Assembly (NCBI GenBank): GCA_016716905.1
Contig: JADJUS010000003.1
Coordinates: 496,001-560,000 of the forward strand
DNA length: 64,000 nucleotides
DNA from: Acidobacteriota bacterium
GTDB taxonomy: Bacteria > Acidobacteriota > Vicinamibacteria > Vicinamibacterales > SCN-69-37
Direction: 5' to 3'
Shown here: one piece after another, positions 8,602 through 16,210 of the stretch
Position numbering within the stretch: position 1 is the stretch's first letter
How the letters are laid out: every line of letters starts with the position of its first letter
Made by a program: the position numbers and the translations under genes
The notes under the pieces: generated by a model
Told to the model about the DNA's origin: nothing
The model's input: only the letters and a program-made list of their open reading frames with translations
Database searches by the model: none

Positions 8602-8831
8602 CCATGAAGTTCCATGAAGCTCCATGAAGGCGTGGGGTTGGGGGGCCCGGCTACGCCGGGGCCGCGCGATCGGAGGGACGGCACAAACGAACACACCGCG
8701 CACACCCGTTCGGTGTGTTCATTTGTGCCGTCCCTCCGATCGCGCGTGCCGCCGAAGGCGGCCCCCCAACCCCACGCTTTCTGACAGCGGTCACCAAACC
8801 TTCATGGATTTTCATGTCCTTCATGGTGAAA
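8602..8831. repeat. Nested palindromic mosaic element (copy 2)
   Basis: Most of the 355-bp gap after the kinase operon is this element. Three 10-bp CCATGAAG units (8602-8630) are mirrored by CTTCATGG / TTCATG units (8799-8827). Arm 8630-8647 pairs perfectly with 8760-8777. The central arms 8663-8698 and 8711-8746 match at 35 of 36 positions around a 12-nt loop. Outer layers resemble copy 1 at 2735-3030 while the central stem differs. Just downstream, ATAAGAAGGACCTGTG (about 8836-8851) echoes the centre of copy 1. Confidence 0.85.
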
Positions 8832-8926
8832 AGAGATAAGAAGGACCTGTGCGATTAGAGACAACGAATCCCGGAATATGCGGCTATGCTGGAAGTCTAC
8901 GTACGACGAGTAACGGGAGTGATGAC

Positions 8927-9133
8927 ATGGCGACAGTAGTTACAGGCACGATCAAGCGGTTGGTAAGCGACAAGGGTTTCGGATTTGTAGTGGGTCCGGA
9001 CGGCAACGAGTACTTCTTCCACCAGTCCGCGTGCGACGGTCAGTTTGACCAGCTGCGCGAAGGACAGTCGGTGACGTTCTCGATGGGACAGGGCCCCAAG
9101 GGACCGCGCGCGGAAAACGTTCGCGTCTCCTAA
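8927..9133 (+). CDS. Cold-shock domain protein
   Basis: The 68-residue protein is a single CspA-type OB fold that binds single-stranded nucleic acid. RNP1 is KGFGFV and RNP2 is the variant EYFFHQS. The chosen ATG has GGGAG at 8915-8919, 7 nt upstream; the frame extends further upstream but without a family match. It stands alone between the mosaic element and a GC-rich hairpin. Confidence 0.93.
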   Translation: MATVVTGTIKRLVSDKGFGFVVGPDGNEYFFHQSACDGQFDQLREGQSVTFSMGQGPKGPRAENVRVS

Positions 9134-9154
9134 CACACGCGCTTGATCGAGGAT

Positions 9155-9176
9155 CGCCCGGGCATGGGCCCGGGCG
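9155..9176 (+). terminator. GC-rich hairpin after the cold-shock gene
   Basis: CGCCCGGGC (9155-9163) pairs with GCCCGGGCG (9168-9176) around a 4-nt loop, 22 bp after the cold-shock stop. No T-run follows, so it is a weak candidate for intrinsic termination. Confidence 0.4.
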
Positions 9177-9238
9177 GACTCGACCCCCCCAACAGCCGGA
9201 GGGTGTAGTATCGAGAGCGGGAGAGGTGAAGGAGCCTC

Positions 9239-9628
9239 ATGCGCACTCGGGTCGTTTCGGCGGTGTTGGTTCTGGTTTTTGTCAGCGTTCACATCGCGTC
9301 TGCGCAGACCTTCGCGCTGGACCGCCCCCCTTCCAACGAGTCTCCGTTTACAAAACTCAGGTTCGACCTTCCGGTGGAACCGGTGCCCGTCGTGCAGACG
9401 CAGACGCCGGCTCCCCGCCAGATGGCGTTTGAGTACAGCGACGCGTACCGGACGCGCGCAAAGATTCACAAGTATGCGAGTGTGGCAACGCTCCCGCTCT
9501 TCGCCCTCGAGGGCGTGGTGGGGCAGTCGTTGTACAACAACCCGACTGACGGAAAGAAGAGCGCGCACCTTGCCATTGCCACCACGATGGGGGCGCTGTT
9601 TGCCGTCAACAGTGTCACGGGCAGCTGA
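9239..9628 (+). CDS. Membrane-associated hypothetical protein, apparently truncated
   Basis: The 129-residue product has a signal peptide (VVSAVLVLVFVSVHIASAQ) and AAGGAG before the ATG. The second half (KIHKYASVATLPLFALEGVVGQ, then a hydrophobic stretch ending FAVNSVTG) looks like a family of small heme-b-like membrane proteins that I would expect to continue with at least one more helix. Instead the frame stops one codon after VNSVTG. From the same point another frame carries usher sequence, so a deletion joint near 9620 probably removed the C-terminus. The family memory is moderate; the joint is inferred. Confidence 0.6.
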   Translation: MRTRVVSAVLVLVFVSVHIASAQTFALDRPPSNESPFTKLRFDLPVEPVPVVQTQTPAPRQMAFEYSDAYRTRAKIHKYASVATLPLFALEGVVGQSLYNNPTDGKKSAHLAIATTMGALFAVNSVTGS

Positions 9629-11045
9629 CACGCGACTACTACCGGAGTCCGGGGCTGCTGCGGCCCGGACTGCATCAGTTCAGGTATAGCGCGGGCGCGC
9701 CGCTGCTGGCGGTGGACGGACTGCGCTGGAAGTATGGCGGGTTTGTCGCTCTGGCCGAACATCGCGTGGGCGTGTCGGAAGGCGTGACGCTTGGCGTGAG
9801 CGGCGGTTATTCACGGGAGTCGGGATTTGGCGGCGCAGCGGTGGCAGCCCGCCTGCCGATTGGCGAGCTCGAGATCGACGTGCGCGGCAGCAAGGCGCGA
9901 GGGGAGTCGGGCGCAGCGGCGTCGGCGCTGTATCTGGTGCGCGGCCGCTGGTTGTCTCTGCAGGGCGCCGCCCGGGTGTTTTCGCCGCAGTACGAAGAGG
10001 CGCGTCCCAGGGACCCGCTGGTGGACCCGCGGGCGGATGCCGCCGCGTCACTCAATGTGCTGCTGTTCCGCGGCCTCAGCGTGGGCGCCCAGTACCGCTG
10101 GTGGCAGAACATCGAGGAGACGCGGGCCGAGGTGGGATCGAGCATCAACCTCAGCCTGCCGAAGAACGTGAGCCTGAGCGTGATGGCCACCCAGGTGATG
10201 TCCGGCACGCGCCCCGTCACGGCCGTGGCCACACTGACGGTGCCGCTGGGCCAGCGGTCGTCGGCCAGCGCCACCCAGCAATCCTCGGCAGGCAGACCCG
10301 ATAGCCGCGTGGCGCTGCAGCGAAGCCTGCCCCTGGGGCCGGGGCTGGGGTACCAGATGGACTGGCAGCACGGGAACGAGCAGAAGGGCACCGCCGTGAT
10401 CCAGTACCAGAATCGCTGGGCCAGAGTTGAGACACGCGCAGAAGGCTGGCGCGAACACACGACCAGTTCGATCAACGTCAGTGGAGCCGTGGCCGCGTTG
10501 CGGCAGGGCCTGTTCCTGACGCGTCCGATCACGGACGCGTTTGCGCTGGTGCAGGTGCCCGGCGCACGCGGCGTCAGCACGTATCTCAGCAACCAGTTTG
10601 TCGGAAAGACCAATCGCCGCGGTGAAATTGTGGTGCCCAGTCTGGGCAGCTATCAGGCCAATCGCGTCAGTATCAACGACGGAGACCTTCCGCTGTTTGT
10701 GGAAGCCGATCGCGTGGACTTCCTGATCGCGCCAGGCCTCCGCGGTGGTGGCGTGGTGTCGGTCGGCGTGCGCCAGGCCAACGAGTCGTTGTCGGATGTC
10801 CTCAAACAGCTCGACCGCTACGAGATGGGTGATCCCGGTGTGGCGCCACCTGATGCACCGCCTGCCGGCCGTACGGCTGCCCCCTGGTCAGGGCTCGTGG
10901 CCACCATGTCGTGGCCAACCCAGGGGGCCTTCTCAGTTGGATTGCGAGCGGCGTGCAGTTGGCTCACCGGTATCTGCAGTGGCAGGTTGAGACCTGCCTG
11001 GGGCAATCAGTGGAGGTGGTGTCATGCAACGCAATCGGGCGCTGA
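9622..11045 (+). pseudogene. Outer-membrane fimbrial usher remnant (chaperone-usher, Csu type)
   Basis: From about 9622 the frame reads QLTRDYYRSPGLLRPGLHQF, a usher-like entry into the barrel, then amphipathic strands. It ends in typical usher C-terminal text: ALVQVPGARGVSTYLSNQFV, NRRGEIVVPSLGSY, and INDGDLPLFVEADRVDF. The N-terminal domain, signal peptide and first part of the barrel are missing, and no start codon precedes the homology. After about 10840 the end is scrambled; a different frame reads QSVEVVSCNAIGR and stops at 11045, suggesting frameshifts near the C-terminus. Intact ushers secrete and assemble pilins; this one cannot be functional as read. Confidence 0.75.
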
Positions 11046-11260
11046 CCACTACTCTCGTCCTGGCGATTTGGGTCCTGATGTGGCCTTCTGCGCCGGTGGA
11101 GGCTCAGGCTGTCAGCTGCTCAATTGGCACCTCTCGGTACTCGGCCACCTCGGTGGCGAACACGAATGTGAATGTCACCATCTACGGCCGCATTCCGGCA
11201 CGACAAGATGCAGCCGTGGGCGCCTATACGGACACGATCACGGTGACCATCACGTTCTGA
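11024..11260 (+). pseudogene. Spore coat U domain pilin with internal deletion
   Basis: The 78-residue product has a good RBS (GGAGG about 8 nt upstream) and a signal peptide, then AVSCSIGTSRYS, the usual start of a spore coat U (SCPU) domain. It jumps at once to the typical C-terminal strand region VTIYGRIPARQDAAVGAYTD. Family members are about 150-170 residues, so roughly 80 residues are missing in frame. It overlaps the usher debris, so the two formed a chaperone-usher locus; no periplasmic chaperone gene remains. Confidence 0.7.
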
Positions 11261-11280
11261 CACGCAGGCCGCCCGCGCCG

Positions 11281-11289
11281 TGCGATAAT
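11281..11289 (+). promoter_or_regulatory. Candidate extended -10 promoter
   Basis: TGCGATAAT at 11281-11289 fits an extended -10 (TGN then GATAAT), about 30 bp before the start of the next gene. No good -35 is seen, as is usual for extended -10 promoters. It would drive the gene cluster 11319-14826. Confidence 0.3.
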
Positions 11290-11318
11290 GGCCGCCGACC
11301 CATCCAAAGGAGCGTGCC

Positions 11319-11744
11319 ATGAACGTCGCCGAACTGTCGGATCTCTATCAGAAGGCGTTGAAGGTCAAAGACGCGGCCATCCGCGGCACGTTGTCGCAGG
11401 CGCTTGCCGAGGCCACCGTGGTGAAGTCGTCGCTCGCATCGGCCAGTGCCGGGGCGCAGGGGAAGCAGTCGGCGCTGGGCGCCGCGCTCGCCACACGCGC
11501 CATCGCCGAAGTGGATGCGGCGCAGAAGGCCGCCGGTACGCTGCTCGCCGGCACTGTGAAGGGCGCGGCGGCGTCCAACGCGGCCACCGCGATTGCGGCC
11601 GAGACCATTGCGGCCGAAGCCATCGCGGCTGAAGCGATGGCCAGCGAGCCGATGGTGGCCGAGCCCATGGCCGCCGAACCCATCGCAGCCGAGCCCTTTG
11701 TGGCCGAACCCATTTCGATTGGCGTGAAACCGGGCCGGGGGTGA
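11319..11744 (+). CDS. Ala-rich hypothetical protein with eight pentad repeats
   Basis: The 141-residue protein has AAAGGAG 6 nt before its ATG. Residues 1-85 are predicted helical and Ala-rich with no known motif. Residues 91-130 are eight consecutive five-residue units of the type (A/P)(I/M)AAE, encoded by 15-bp DNA repeats. The end is short and basic. No signal peptide or membrane span is present. The stop overlaps the start of the ligase pseudogene (GTGA), so it is the first gene of a coupled cluster. Function is unknown. Confidence 0.65.
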   Translation: MNVAELSDLYQKALKVKDAAIRGTLSQALAEATVVKSSLASASAGAQGKQSALGAALATRAIAEVDAAQKAAGTLLAGTVKGAAASNAATAIAAETIAAEAIAAEAMASEPMVAEPMAAEPIAAEPFVAEPISIGVKPGRG

Positions 11745-13062
11745 ACGCCGCGCCCGACGCTGCGGCCCAGCTGCGGGACGCGCTTCTGAAAGACACCGTC
11801 GCCTGGGTGCGCGGCGAACAGCCCGTACTACCGCCAGACGTTTGGCGACGTCGCGCAGGGCTTTCGCGGCCTCGAAGATCTGGCGCGCCTGCCCGTGTTG
11901 ACGCGGGCGCAAATCGTGGAGAACCATCGCGACCTGCAGTGTGACCCCTCGCTGCCTGCCGCACTGCAACACACCACCGGCACCACAGGCGCGTTCTTGC
12001 AGATCCATCGCGGCGTCGCCGAGCAGGCCTTCGTCTGGGATTTCTTCGCAAAGCAGCTCGAAGACAATCCGCCTCAGGGGCTGCGGCCGCTGTACCTCAA
12101 TCTGATCAACGCCTATCACGGCGCCCTCACGGGCATGCCGAGCCACGCGTACGTGCTTTCGGCCGGCGTGTTCGACAGGGCCCAGGCGCAGCAGGCACGG
12201 GGGCTGCTGGAACGCACCTACGACCTTCCAGGAGTGGAGCCGCGCGTGTCCATGGTCATGGGCACCGAGCGCATGATCAAAGCCCTCACAGCGTATCTGC
12301 TGGCCGACGGCTTCGACCTCGCCGGGTCGTCGGTGCAGGTCATCACCCTGTTTGGCGGCCACGTCACGCCGGCCCGCAAGCGCCTGCTCGGCGATCTCTG
12401 GGGCGCCACAGTGAGGGACCGCTACAGCCTCACCGAGATGTTTGGCGGCGCTGCCGAAGTCGGCCTTGGCGGGCCGTGGGTGTTCGACCTCCACGTGGTA
12501 CCGGAAGTCGTCCATCCCAGGACGTTGCAGCCCATCGATCACGGTATTGGCGTGCTGCTGCTCACGGCGCTGTATCCGTTCACGCAGCAGATGCCCTTCG
12601 TGCGCATTTCACCGGCGACCTGGTCGAAGTGGTGGAGCCCGCGTCAGGCCCGGCGGCCTGCAGGTGCAGTACGTGGGGCGTCTCACACGTTCGGTGATCG
12701 ACGCGACCGGCGATGAGGTCAAGCCGCTGCTCCTGTCGGGGCCGCTCTACGAAGTGCTGGAAGCCGTGCCCGACCTGGCCATCACGCCGCGATTCACGGA
12801 TCTCGCCGTCGGCCGCGGTCTGGAACTCACGGGCGACCTGCACTATGGCGTGGACGCCGACGCCACCGGCATTCGGCTTCGCCTCGGCCTGCGCTACGCG
12901 CCGTGGATGTTCGCCGATCGCGTGGCTGAACTGACGACGCAACTTTCAACCGAGCTGATGGCGCGGCATCCGGAACTCGCCGCGCGCTGCGCGGATGGCC
13001 GCATGACCTTTCACATCGATCCTCGCGACGGCAGCGAGGTCACACCCTACGATTCCAAATGA
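11741..13062 (+). pseudogene. PaaK-like acyl-CoA ligase with three frameshifts
   Basis: Three frames join to give one ligase of about 440 residues related to phenylacetate-CoA ligase and the ANL superfamily. Recognisable parts are SPYYRQTFGD and LEDLARLPVLTR, the Thr/Gly-rich AMP loop HTTGTTG, RYSLTEMFGG, FTGDLVEVVEP and YVGRLTRSVID. The shifts are an extra base near 11811-11815, a missing base near 12604 and a missing base near 12647. GTG at 11741 overlaps the previous stop, and the end overlaps the next ATG. Three independent shifts suggest either real decay or poor sequence quality here. The substrate cannot be told. Confidence 0.75.
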
Positions 13063-13484
13063 TGACCGTGTTCCTCTCGGGGAGAATTGACGGCCTGCCC
13101 ATTGCCGAATCTTCCGGCTGGCGGCAGCAGGCGGCTGCCGTACTCACGAGCGCGGGGTTTGACTACTACGACCCCACCCGCGTGATTCGCGACCAGGGCG
13201 ACGCCTACCGCGCGACGCCCAACGAAGTGTTCACCAACGATCGCTGGCACCTCTCGCGCGCGGATGTGATGCTGGTCAACCTCGATCTGCCGCAGGTGCT
13301 GGACACGCGCAGCGCGCCCTTCTTCACCATCGGCGAGATGTTCCTGGCCCACGAAGCCGGCCTTCCCATCATCACCTTCGGCCCCGCCTTTCGCGGCCGC
13401 CCCGGCTACGAAGCCATCGTCACCCGAAATTTCGACGACCTGGATTCGGCCCTGCAATACATCCTTGGGCATTATGGGGAATGA
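13059..13484 (+). CDS. Nucleoside 2-deoxyribosyltransferase-like protein
   Basis: The 141-residue protein begins MTVFLSGRIDGLPI and has DYYDPTRVIRDQGD, NDRWHLSRADVMLVNLD and TIGEMFLAHEAGLPII, matching the nucleoside 2-deoxyribosyltransferase-like fold (the Asp in LVNLD and the Glu in GEMF sit at the usual active-site positions). Such proteins split N-glycosidic bonds of nucleotides or transfer bases. Either of two adjacent ATGs (13059 or 13062) may be used; the first overlaps the ligase stop. It overlaps the radical SAM gene by 20 bp, so all are likely co-translated. Confidence 0.7.
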   Translation: MMTVFLSGRIDGLPIAESSGWRQQAAAVLTSAGFDYYDPTRVIRDQGDAYRATPNEVFTNDRWHLSRADVMLVNLDLPQVLDTRSAPFFTIGEMFLAHEAGLPIITFGPAFRGRPGYEAIVTRNFDDLDSALQYILGHYGE

Positions 13485-14826
13485 GGCGCGCGACCGGCTT
13501 CGACAGGCGATAGCCGCGTCGGAGTTGCCGTGTTACGTCTACAGCTACCCGTCCAAGCGCGCGTATCGGCCGTTTGATCCGCCGGTCACGATTGAAGACG
13601 CCTGGCGCGGCGCCGAGGGCCCGCTCAACCTCTATATCCATATTCCGTTCTGCGCCTATCGCTGTTCGTTCTGCACGCTCTTCCTGACCACGTCACATGG
13701 GCCGGATCTGGTGCAGGCGTATGTGGACGCGCTCTGCCGTCAGATGGCGATGTACGGCCCCGTGGTGGGCCACATGGAAGTGATCTCGCTCTACATCGGT
13801 GGCGGGACGCCGACGACCCTGTCACCGGCGCAGTTCAGTCAACTGTTCGACGCGTTGCGGAAACACTTCCCGCGATGGGCGGCGGGCGCCGAGATCTCGG
13901 TGGAAGGGTCTCCCGACTCGATGACCGTGGAGCGTCTGGCGTGCCTCAAGCGCGAGGGTGTGACCCGCGTGAGCATGGGGCTGCAGACGCTGGACGCGGA
14001 GGAACAGAAACGCGTCGGCCGCCCGTACGCGCCCGAGGCGGTGTTTCACGCCGTGGAAGCGATCAACACGATCGGGTTCGACAACGTGAACTACGACCTC
14101 ATCTACGGCCTTGAGGGGCAGCAGCGCGAGAGCTGGTTTGCCAGCCTTGGTGCGACCGTGGCGTTTGTCCCCAAGACCATCACGCTGTATCCGGTGGTGT
14201 TTCGGCCGCTCACGGTCATCCAGAAACGCGCCGAGCGCGATACCAGCGGGTTCCTGCCCGACGAGTCCAAGTACGCGCTCTACGACGAGAGCGTGGCGTA
14301 CCTTGCCGGCCGCGGATTCCGGCAAGACAGCTTTGTGCGCTTCACCACACTGCCGCGCGGCGGCCTGCGGCAGGAGACTGCCGACTTCGCGGGCGTGCCG
14401 CTCCTGGGCCTGGGCGCCGGCGCGCGCAGCTACAGCGACCGTGTGCACTACAGCACCGACTACGCCGTGCGTCGCACCGCCACGCTCGACATCATTGGCG
14501 GCTTCATCGATCACGCTCACTCTCCCGACCATCCCGCCGACCGCGGGTTCCTGCTGGATGACGATGAGCGGAGGCGGAGGTTTTGTGTGCTCAATCTCTC
14601 GCTGGGCCGATTGGACCCGGCCGAGTACGCGCGCCGATTCGGCGGCGATGGCCTGCAGCATCTTGCCCCCGAGTTGGACGCGCTCGCGGCGGAGGGGTGC
14701 GTGGAGGTCATGGCCGACGGCACCTATCAACTCACGCCGCGCGGCTTCAAATACAGCAACGTCATGGGCGAGTTATTCAAGTCACCACGCGTGGACGCAC
14801 TTGAGGCCACGTACGTGCCTGAGTAG
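13465..14826 (+). CDS. STM4012-like (HemN-related) radical SAM protein
   Basis: The 453-residue protein carries CAYRCSFC, the CxxxCxxC cluster motif of radical SAM enzymes. It also has the HemN-type YIGGGTPTTL, RVSMGLQTLD and YDLIYGLEGQ. Its N-terminal lead YVYSYPSKRAYRPF before the cluster is the pattern I associate with the STM4012 family rather than true HemN/HemW. The C-terminus has a HemN-like helical domain (RGFLLDDDERRRRFCVLNLS). Clustering with a ligase and a deoxyribosyltransferase-like protein argues against a heme role. The reaction is unknown. Confidence 0.75.
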   Translation: MGIMGNEARDRLRQAIAASELPCYVYSYPSKRAYRPFDPPVTIEDAWRGAEGPLNLYIHIPFCAYRCSFCTLFLTTSHGPDLVQAYVDALCRQMAMYGPVVGHMEVISLYIGGGTPTTLSPAQFSQLFDALRKHFPRWAAGAEISVEGSPDSMTVERLACLKREGVTRVSMGLQTLDAEEQKRVGRPYAPEAVFHAVEAINTIGFDNVNYDLIYGLEGQQRESWFASLGATVAFVPKTITLYPVVFRPLTVIQKRAERDTSGFLPDESKYALYDESVAYLAGRGFRQDSFVRFTTLPRGGLRQETADFAGVPLLGLGAGARSYSDRVHYSTDYAVRRTATLDIIGGFIDHAHSPDHPADRGFLLDDDERRRRFCVLNLSLGRLDPAEYARRFGGDGLQHLAPELDALAAEGCVEVMADGTYQLTPRGFKYSNVMGELFKSPRVDALEATYVPE

Positions 14827-14872
14827 GTCCCCGTCTCCCCGGCATTCAGGTATAACTGAAAGGTCCGCTGGC

Positions 14873-14938
14873 CGGATTACATTTCGTTTCGAGGCCGGTC
14901 AGGCCTGGGAGGTGCGCTGTGAAGACTACCACTCGTGA
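14873..14938 (+). pseudogene. HigB toxin C-terminal remnant
   Basis: The frame ending at TGA 14936-14938 reads RITFRFEAGQAWEVRCEDYH, which matches the last 20 or so residues of HigB/RelE-type toxins (usual pattern RICFRW...AYDVEIVDYH). Nothing HigB-like precedes it, as the radical SAM gene ends at 14826. It overlaps the antitoxin start by 20 bp, exactly as in intact higBA pairs. It is read as a leftover of a deletion that removed most of the toxin gene. Confidence 0.65.
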
Positions 14939-15233
14939 TTCCGTTGTCAGACGCGCCGTGGACCTTCGCCGGATGCGTCAGCCACCGACGCACCCGGGCG
15001 AAATGCTCATGGAGGAGTTCCTCAGGCCTTTGGAGCTCAGTCAAGCGGAAGCGGCGGCGCGTATGCAGATGACCGCCAACCGCCTCAACGAGATCATCAA
15101 GGGCAAGCGCGGGGTAACCGCCGACACGGCGTGGCGTCTTTCGGCGCTTCTCGGCACGTCGCCGGAGCTCTGGATGAATCTCCAGATGCAGTGGGACCTC
15201 TGGCACGCGGCTTCCGCGCGCCGGACGGCATAA
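14919..15233 (+). CDS. higA: HigA/VapI-type antitoxin, orphan
   Basis: The 104-residue protein has the HigA signature HPGEMLMEEFLRPLELSQAE followed by an XRE helix-turn-helix (AARMQM ... NRLNEIIKGKRGVT). GTG at 14919 is supported by GGGAGG at 14907-14912, spacing 6. Family members bind and neutralise HigB and repress their own promoter. Here the toxin is reduced to a C-terminal remnant just upstream, so the protein may now act only as a DNA-binding regulator or a decoy against related toxins. Confidence 0.88.
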   Translation: MKTTTRDSVVRRAVDLRRMRQPPTHPGEMLMEEFLRPLELSQAEAAARMQMTANRLNEIIKGKRGVTADTAWRLSALLGTSPELWMNLQMQWDLWHAASARRTA

Positions 15234-15244
15234 GCGACAGACAC

Positions 15245-16210
15245 ATGTCTTCACTCTCGCCGGAAGAACTCGCCAAGCTCCCGTTCCGCAGTTTCTGGGA
15301 GAAGGGGTATCAGGATGGTGGTGTGTCCACCATGGGTGGCCCCAACCACGACATCGTCGAACTCGCGGCGGCGTTGCCGGTGGGTGCGCGCGTGTTGGAC
15401 CTGGGATGCGGCGAAGGCCGGAATGCGTTTTACCTGGCGCGGCGCGGGTGCCGCGTGACGGCCGTGGATCGATCGGCCGCAGGTATCGCGAAGCTGAAGG
15501 CGCTGGCCGAACACACGGGCGTGCCGCTTGAAGGCGTCGTGGGCGACATCAGCGAGTTTCCGATCGAGGGTGAGTGGGATCTGGTGATGGCGCATGGGGT
15601 GATTGATTACCTCGACAACCCGGTGTGGCGCCGCCTGCTGGCCGACGTGAAGGCGCACACGGTGCCGGGCGGCCTGAACGCCTACACGTGCATGTTGTTT
15701 ACCGATGAATATCCCGCAGGCCCGGAGTTCACCACGGCCGGGTTCAAACACTCGCTGGCGCAAGGCGAACTGGCGGCGTTTTATGGTGACTGGTCATTGG
15801 TGCGCCACGATCGCTATGTGAAATGGGACCAGCATCCCGGCATTCCGTTGCATTGTCATCCGGTGGACAAGGTCACCGCGCGCAAACCTGGTGGCGCGTC
15901 TGCCGAGCCGCAGGTCGAACTCGTCCCGATAGGCGAGAAGACGATGCCACGCGCGCAGTTTGACGCGGTGGACATGGGGTGGACGGTGGAGCAGTTAATC
16001 GCGCTCTGCGGCCAGCCCGCGGTGGTGGACAGCTTCACGATGGACGGCCCGCAGCTGGGTGTGGGGCCGGGCTTCTCCGTGGACGGTTATCACCTGGGTC
16101 TGTGGTACTACGGCCGCGCGGTGATGCACGTGGTGAACGGCCGCGTCTGGGGGCGTTCGCTTTACGCGAGTGCGCCGGCGCGCGTGCGGTGGTCGACGCG
16201 CGCGAGGTAG
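15245..16210 (+). CDS. Class I SAM-dependent methyltransferase (TehB-like)
   Basis: The 321-residue protein has motif I VLDLGCGEGRNAFYLA, the acidic motif II VTAVDRS and motif IV DLVMAHGVIDYL. The N-terminal half resembles tellurite-resistance TehB-type methyltransferases; the C-terminal 120 residues are extra and unassigned. The ATG at 15245 was chosen because the lead SFWEKGYQDGG is the usual start of the family. Its last 49 bp overlap the convergent fucose synthase gene. The substrate is unknown. Confidence 0.8.
   Translation: MSSLSPEELAKLPFRSFWEKGYQDGGVSTMGGPNHDIVELAAALPVGARVLDLGCGEGRNAFYLARRGCRVTAVDRSAAGIAKLKALAEHTGVPLEGVVGDISEFPIEGEWDLVMAHGVIDYLDNPVWRRLLADVKAHTVPGGLNAYTCMLFTDEYPAGPEFTTAGFKHSLAQGELAAFYGDWSLVRHDRYVKWDQHPGIPLHCHPVDKVTARKPGGASAEPQVELVPIGEKTMPRAQFDAVDMGWTVEQLIALCGQPAVVDSFTMDGPQLGVGPGFSVDGYHLGLWYYGRAVMHVVNGRVWGRSLYASAPARVRWSTRAR

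Noticed and set aside
8849..8926. N-terminal extension of the cold-shock protein
   Set aside because: The extra 26 residues have no family match, and GGGAG sits at the right distance before ATG 8927.
13465..14826. Oxygen-independent coproporphyrinogen III oxidase (hemN) or HemW
   Set aside because: The N-terminal lead and the cluster context fit STM4012-like proteins better, and no heme genes are near.
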